Shown: positions 14,718-17,553 of the stretch, one piece after another
Position numbering within the stretch: the stretch's first letter is position 1
Layout of the letters: each line of letters begins with the position of its first letter
NCBI GenBank assembly: GCA_023255285.1
Contig: JALRIY010000023.1
Span: forward strand, 1 to 17,553
Direction of reading: 5' to 3'
Length of the DNA stretch: 17,553 bases
From: Algoriphagus sp.
Lineage (GTDB): Bacteria > Bacteroidota > Bacteroidia > Cytophagales > Cyclobacteriaceae
Made by a program: the position numbers and the translations under genes
Notes under the pieces: generated by a model
What the model was told of the DNA's origin: nothing
What the model saw: the letters and a program-made list of their open reading frames with translations, nothing else
Databases searched by the model: none

Positions 14718-15741
14718 TCTCAAGTAAGGTTAGTGTGCCCAAACTTGCATTTAAACGAACGCGGGCACCAACAGGAATTATAAATTGACGTGGGATGTGT
14801 CCTATCATGGCGCCCAAATAAGCTGGAATTCCAAGGGGGATAATGTACTGGTCCATAATCTGGTCTACAGTGAAAGCACCATAACCTCCTCCTGGTTTGC
14901 ACTCCGAACATTGTCCAAATACAAAACCTTTGATTTTTTCTAAAGTGCCATTTAGTTTGAGTGTACTCATCATTCGGTCGATGCGGTATGGATCTTCCCC
15001 CACATCTTCTATAAATAAAATAGCATCTTGAAAATCAGGGTAGTAAGGGGTTCCAGATAAAGCCGTTAATACAGTTAGATTTCCTCCTAAAATTTTCCCT
15101 TCTACACTGCCTGAACTGAGCGTCTGAATCCGATTTCCCTTCGCCACTAAGTCATCTCCTTTGCCGATTTCATTTTTGTAGGTGAGTAGTTTTTGCTCAA
15201 AAAAAAGCTGTTGAAATTGGTTGGAATTAAAACTATTCCAACTCCCAGAGCCATTCGGTCCATGGAAGGAAATCAATCCTGCTTGACTTTGAAGTGCACA
15301 GTGGAGTGCTGTGATATCCGAATATCCAAGTAAGGGTTTTGGAGTAGCTTTTACTTGTTCGTAATCTATTAAAGGTAAAATTCGTGCAGCTCCAGATCCT
15401 CCTCGAAGGCAGATTATTGCTTTAACTTCCGGATCGGCAAACATGCTATTCAAATCAGCAGCACGTTCTTGGTCTGTTCCTGCCAAATGGCCAAATCGAT
15501 TCTTGAAATTTGCTCCCAGCTTTACTTTTAACCCCAAGGCTTCTAAGGCTTCTTTAGCGTAGGTAAACTCCATTCGATCTGCAGTAGCAGCCGAAGGGCT
15601 AATGATTCCTACTGTTTGCCCACGAAGCAAAACGCTAGGATAAAGCGTAGTTTCCTTGCTCTTTTTTGCAAAATCAAGACCTAGTATGGGGCTTGTGGCA
15701 GCTAGGAGACCCAGGGATTTCAAAAAACTACGTTTATTCAT
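14698..15741 (-). CDS. LD-carboxypeptidase (S66 family) with Tat-like leader
   Basis: A 347-residue protein with the S66 catalytic triad in the expected places: S141 in LGYSDITAL, E245 in FIEDVGEDPYRIDRMM and H315 in IGHIPRQF. The spacings (104 and 70 residues) are close to those of Pseudomonas LdcA (S115, E217, H285). RGGSGAARILP at 113-123 and IPVGARVRL at 322-330 are further family marks. The enzyme removes the terminal D-Ala from muramoyl tetrapeptides during peptidoglycan recycling. Unlike cytosolic LdcA, this one begins NKRSFLKSLG plus a hydrophobic stretch to about residue 22, a Lys-Arg variant of the Tat motif, adding about 30 residues. It follows PBP4 after 59 bp, so both may act on the same peptides. 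Either peptidoglycan or microcin-type peptides could be substrates. Confidence 0.9.
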   Translation of the reverse strand: MNKRSFLKSLGLLAATSPILGLDFAKKSKETTLYPSVLLRGQTVGIISPSAATADRMEFTYAKEALEALGLKVKLGANFKNRFGHLAGTDQERAADLNSMFADPEVKAIICLRGGSGAARILPLIDYEQVKATPKPLLGYSDITALHCALQSQAGLISFHGPNGSGSWNSFNSNQFQQLFFEQKLLTYKNEIGKGDDLVAKGNRIQTLSSGSVEGKILGGNLTVLTALSGTPYYPDFQDAILFIEDVGEDPYRIDRMMSTLKLNGTLEKIKGFVFGQCSECKPGGGYGAFTVDQIMDQYIIPLGIPAYLGAMIGHIPRQFIIPVGARVRLNASLGTLTLLENVFKTS

Positions 15742-15800
15742 TGTAGGAATGTTTTTTGGGGCATTAAATTAATTTACAACTTAATCAAATAACAGCTACT

Positions 15801-17093
15801 TCAAAAATGATCTCTGATTTGGAGCATCACATTTTCAACTTCTTTTCTTACTCTAGACACTGCAAACGGGAAATTGGAATTCATAAATGCGAAGGCATAG
15901 GTCTTTCCGGACTTCGTTTTTACCAATCCAGCCAAGTTGTAGGAGGCGGTCATACTTCCTGTTTTAGCAAAAATATAGGGGGTAGCAGCTTGAAAAGTGT
16001 TTTTTAGAGTACCTGATTTTCCACCAACGGCGAGAAGATTTTCTAATTCACCTTCAGGAAGTAACTCAACTAGTTTTTCCATTACCCGAACCAAGGTCCT
16101 TGGTGTAATTAAATTATGGCGACTCAAACCACTACCATCGACCCATTTAGGCACATCGGGCAAATCAGATAAGGCAGTCTTGAGAAGGTAGTCTATTGCT
16201 CTTTCTGAGGCTAATTCTTGAAAAAGTTTATCAGAAATATTAAAAAGTAGTTGCTCTGCAATAAAATTGTCACTTTCCAACATCATCTCTTGAAGTAAGG
16301 GAGTTAGTGGAGTCCCACGCCAAATTTGATGGATGGAGGGAAGTGAATCCGGACGATAAATCCATGGAATCCCGGTGAGTTCAGTACCTAATTGGGTGAT
16401 TAATGATGGGTTTACGAGGAAGGGAAGTTGTTTTTCTCTGCCAACGAAAGTTTGTGGATTATAAAAAAAAATATTGCTATGGAAATCTCGCTGTACCTCC
16501 TCAAGGATTCGACTGCTTAGCTGAAGGTCAGTTTGAAAAATTTTTGGAAAAAGTTGTGGCATATTTCCCTCTATCTCCACCTTGACCAGGTTTCCATAGA
16601 TGGGCAAACTACTTCTTTCTGCGGCATAGTCATAATAATAATCATCCCATTGCCATCCATAGCCAAAAGGAGGTGAAATCTGGTTAGCATCTGAAAACTG
16701 AATTACAGAATGATTTCCAATGATTTTTTGAAAATCGGGCTGCTGGAGTTCTTTGTACTTCCAGCTAGGATCTCCCGATCCCCAGATTTTTAGTGTGTCA
16801 CCAGAGGAGGTGTAGCGAAGCGTTTGGGTGCTATCTTGTAACACCACGAGCGCTGCAAACAAGGTAAGTAGTTTTGTGGTGGAAGCAGAAACCTGATAGA
16901 GGTGGCTGTTTTTTTCAAAAACCACTTCCTTGCTATCTAAATTGTAAAGCACAAAACCGGTCAGGTGATTGGCAAAAAAACTTTGGCTACCAAAGGTATT
17001 TTCTAACTGGACCTGTACCTTATTGGTCGATTGGCCAAATGAAGTGCTTCCAAACAAAAGGAATGCAACCGTTAAAAAGGTATATTTTTTCAA
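15801..17093 (-). CDS. dacB: D-alanyl-D-alanine carboxypeptidase/endopeptidase, PBP4 type (S13 family)
   Basis: A 430-residue periplasmic penicillin-binding protein counted from a TTG at 17093. The three active-site motifs are S71-T-T-K74, S274-D-N276 and K377-T-G379. VDGSGLSRHNLITP, about 318-331, is the S13 signature preceding a variable helix. It hydrolyses the D-Ala-D-Ala ends and the 3-4 cross-links of peptidoglycan. I chose TTG because it gives the signal peptide KKYTFLTVAFLLFGSTSFGQ at once, follows the DUF423 stop by 4 bp, and has TAAGG just upstream. The first ATG (17153) would overlap DUF423 by 56 bp and bury the signal peptide 20 residues in. Slightly shorter than E. coli PBP4 (477). 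It precedes LD-carboxypeptidase in what looks like one operon. Confidence 0.88.
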   Translation of the reverse strand: MKKYTFLTVAFLLFGSTSFGQSTNKVQVQLENTFGSQSFFANHLTGFVLYNLDSKEVVFEKNSHLYQVSASTTKLLTLFAALVVLQDSTQTLRYTSSGDTLKIWGSGDPSWKYKELQQPDFQKIIGNHSVIQFSDANQISPPFGYGWQWDDYYYDYAAERSSLPIYGNLVKVEIEGNMPQLFPKIFQTDLQLSSRILEEVQRDFHSNIFFYNPQTFVGREKQLPFLVNPSLITQLGTELTGIPWIYRPDSLPSIHQIWRGTPLTPLLQEMMLESDNFIAEQLLFNISDKLFQELASERAIDYLLKTALSDLPDVPKWVDGSGLSRHNLITPRTLVRVMEKLVELLPEGELENLLAVGGKSGTLKNTFQAATPYIFAKTGSMTASYNLAGLVKTKSGKTYAFAFMNSNFPFAVSRVRKEVENVMLQIRDHF

Positions 17094-17097
17094 GACC

Positions 17098-17478
17098 TTA
17101 ACGCTGTTTAATGCTTTGATAGGTAATTGAAATCCATCCCAGAATAAAGGCAAGGCCTCCCGCGGGTGTTATCGCTCCTAACCAGGTAATCCCGGTAACT
17201 GAAAGTAAATATAGAGATCCTGAGAAGATTAGAATTCCCAGTACCATGCACCAGGCAGAAAAGACAAATCCCTTCCAATTGGGAATTGCTTTACCTAAAA
17301 TACCAATCCCAAGAAGGGCTAATGTATGGTAGAAGTGATACTGTACAGCAGTTTGAAAGGTTTCCAACCTTCCATTTTGAATCAATAGGGATTCAAGTCC
17401 ATGTGCTCCAAAGGCTCCTATACCAACTGCAAGCGCACCAGAAATTCCTGCAAGCTGAATAATTTTTTTTGCGTTCAT
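17098..17478 (-). CDS. DUF423 family inner-membrane protein
   Basis: A 126-residue protein with four hydrophobic segments (about 8-28, 48-66, 70-91 and 95-118). The family signature GAFGAHGLE lies at 21-29, followed by TAVQYHFYHTLALL at 43-56. DUF423 (YgdD-like) proteins are small inner-membrane proteins of unknown function. The ATG at 17478 overlaps the TGA of the preceding YggS gene in an ATGA arrangement, so translation is coupled. The next gene (PBP4) starts 4 bp after the stop. Family assignment is secure and function is not. Confidence 0.92.
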   Translation of the reverse strand: MNAKKIIQLAGISGALAVGIGAFGAHGLESLLIQNGRLETFQTAVQYHFYHTLALLGIGILGKAIPNWKGFVFSAWCMVLGILIFSGSLYLLSVTGITWLGAITPAGGLAFILGWISITYQSIKQR

Positions 17479-17553
17479 GGGGTGGGGTAATTTCTACTTC
17501 CAAATATGGCTGAACCTATACGAACTAGGGTACTTCCTTCTTCTTGTGCAATT
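17475..17553 (-). CDS. YggS/PROSC family PLP homeostasis protein, C-terminal end only (partial)
   Basis: Reading the minus strand from the right edge gives 25 residues in frame ending at TGA 17477-17475: a segment EEGSTLVRIGSAIFGSRNY and a short tail. This closely matches the C-terminal signature of YggS/YlmE/PROSC proteins (GSTxVRIGTAIFGARDY), which contact the phosphate of pyridoxal 5'-phosphate. The family binds PLP without catalytic activity and keeps B6 pools in balance. Only the last 25 codons are in the window. Its stop overlaps the ATG of DUF423 by four bases, which places it at the head of, or inside, the YggS-DUF423-PBP4 group. Confidence 0.85.
   Translation of the reverse strand, partial: IAQEEGSTLVRIGSAIFGSRNYPTP

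Overview
The window looks like chromosomal DNA of a Bacteroidota bacterium, most likely of the order Cytophagales (Cyclobacteriaceae/Algoriphagus-like). That placement is inferred from low-to-moderate GC, AT-rich spacers, Bacteroidota-type promoter elements (TAnnTTTG, with an upstream TTTG before the tRNA), near-absence of Shine-Dalgarno sequences, and gene families common there (YqgE, multi-repeat DUF349 protein, split transketolase, secreted M23 peptidase with an N-terminal catalytic domain). I see no phage, CRISPR, toxin-antitoxin or defence locus. This is mostly housekeeping and cell-envelope DNA; the less ordinary material is in the spacers.

Left part, plus strand (1-2540): the 3' end of a YqgE/AlgH gene, a 660-residue protein with five DUF349 repeats behind its own TAnnTTTG element, then tRNA-Thr(UGU) with a textbook Bacteroidota promoter and a strong intrinsic terminator. 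A Tat-exported M24 metallopeptidase follows on the minus strand (2709-3998). A spacer of about 480 bp (3999-4476) holds an unusual octamer-phased repeat element, a hairpin and promoter-like sequences. Next come two plus-strand genes: an Old Yellow Enzyme-type flavin oxidoreductase and a secreted purple-acid-phosphatase-like metallophosphoesterase. The spacer after the phosphatase carries a twin hairpin that resembles one end of an IS3-family element.

Right part, all minus strand (17553 down to 7544): YggS end, DUF423 membrane protein, PBP4-type D-Ala-D-Ala carboxypeptidase, LD-carboxypeptidase (S66), SGNH hydrolase, a short AT-rich terminator, then FAH-family hydrolase, M23 peptidase, Bcp peroxiredoxin, transketolase N and C subunits and, after a 164-bp spacer filled with palindromic repeats, a secreted GH30 glycosidase. 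Short spacings and overlaps (ATGA at YggS/DUF423, a TTG start just after the DUF423 stop, 17- and 20-bp overlaps) suggest two co-transcribed groups. Several products handle peptidoglycan (PBP4, LD-carboxypeptidase, probably the M23 protein), so the right-hand region has a cell-wall theme mixed with central metabolism (non-oxidative pentose phosphate pathway) and peroxide defence.

The most interesting signals are a tandem array of 38-bp palindromic units between transketolase and GH30, the octamer-phased bipartite element near 4228-4296, the IS-end-like twin hairpin near 7468-7527, and an LD-carboxypeptidase with a Tat-like leader although characterised LdcA enzymes are cytoplasmic.
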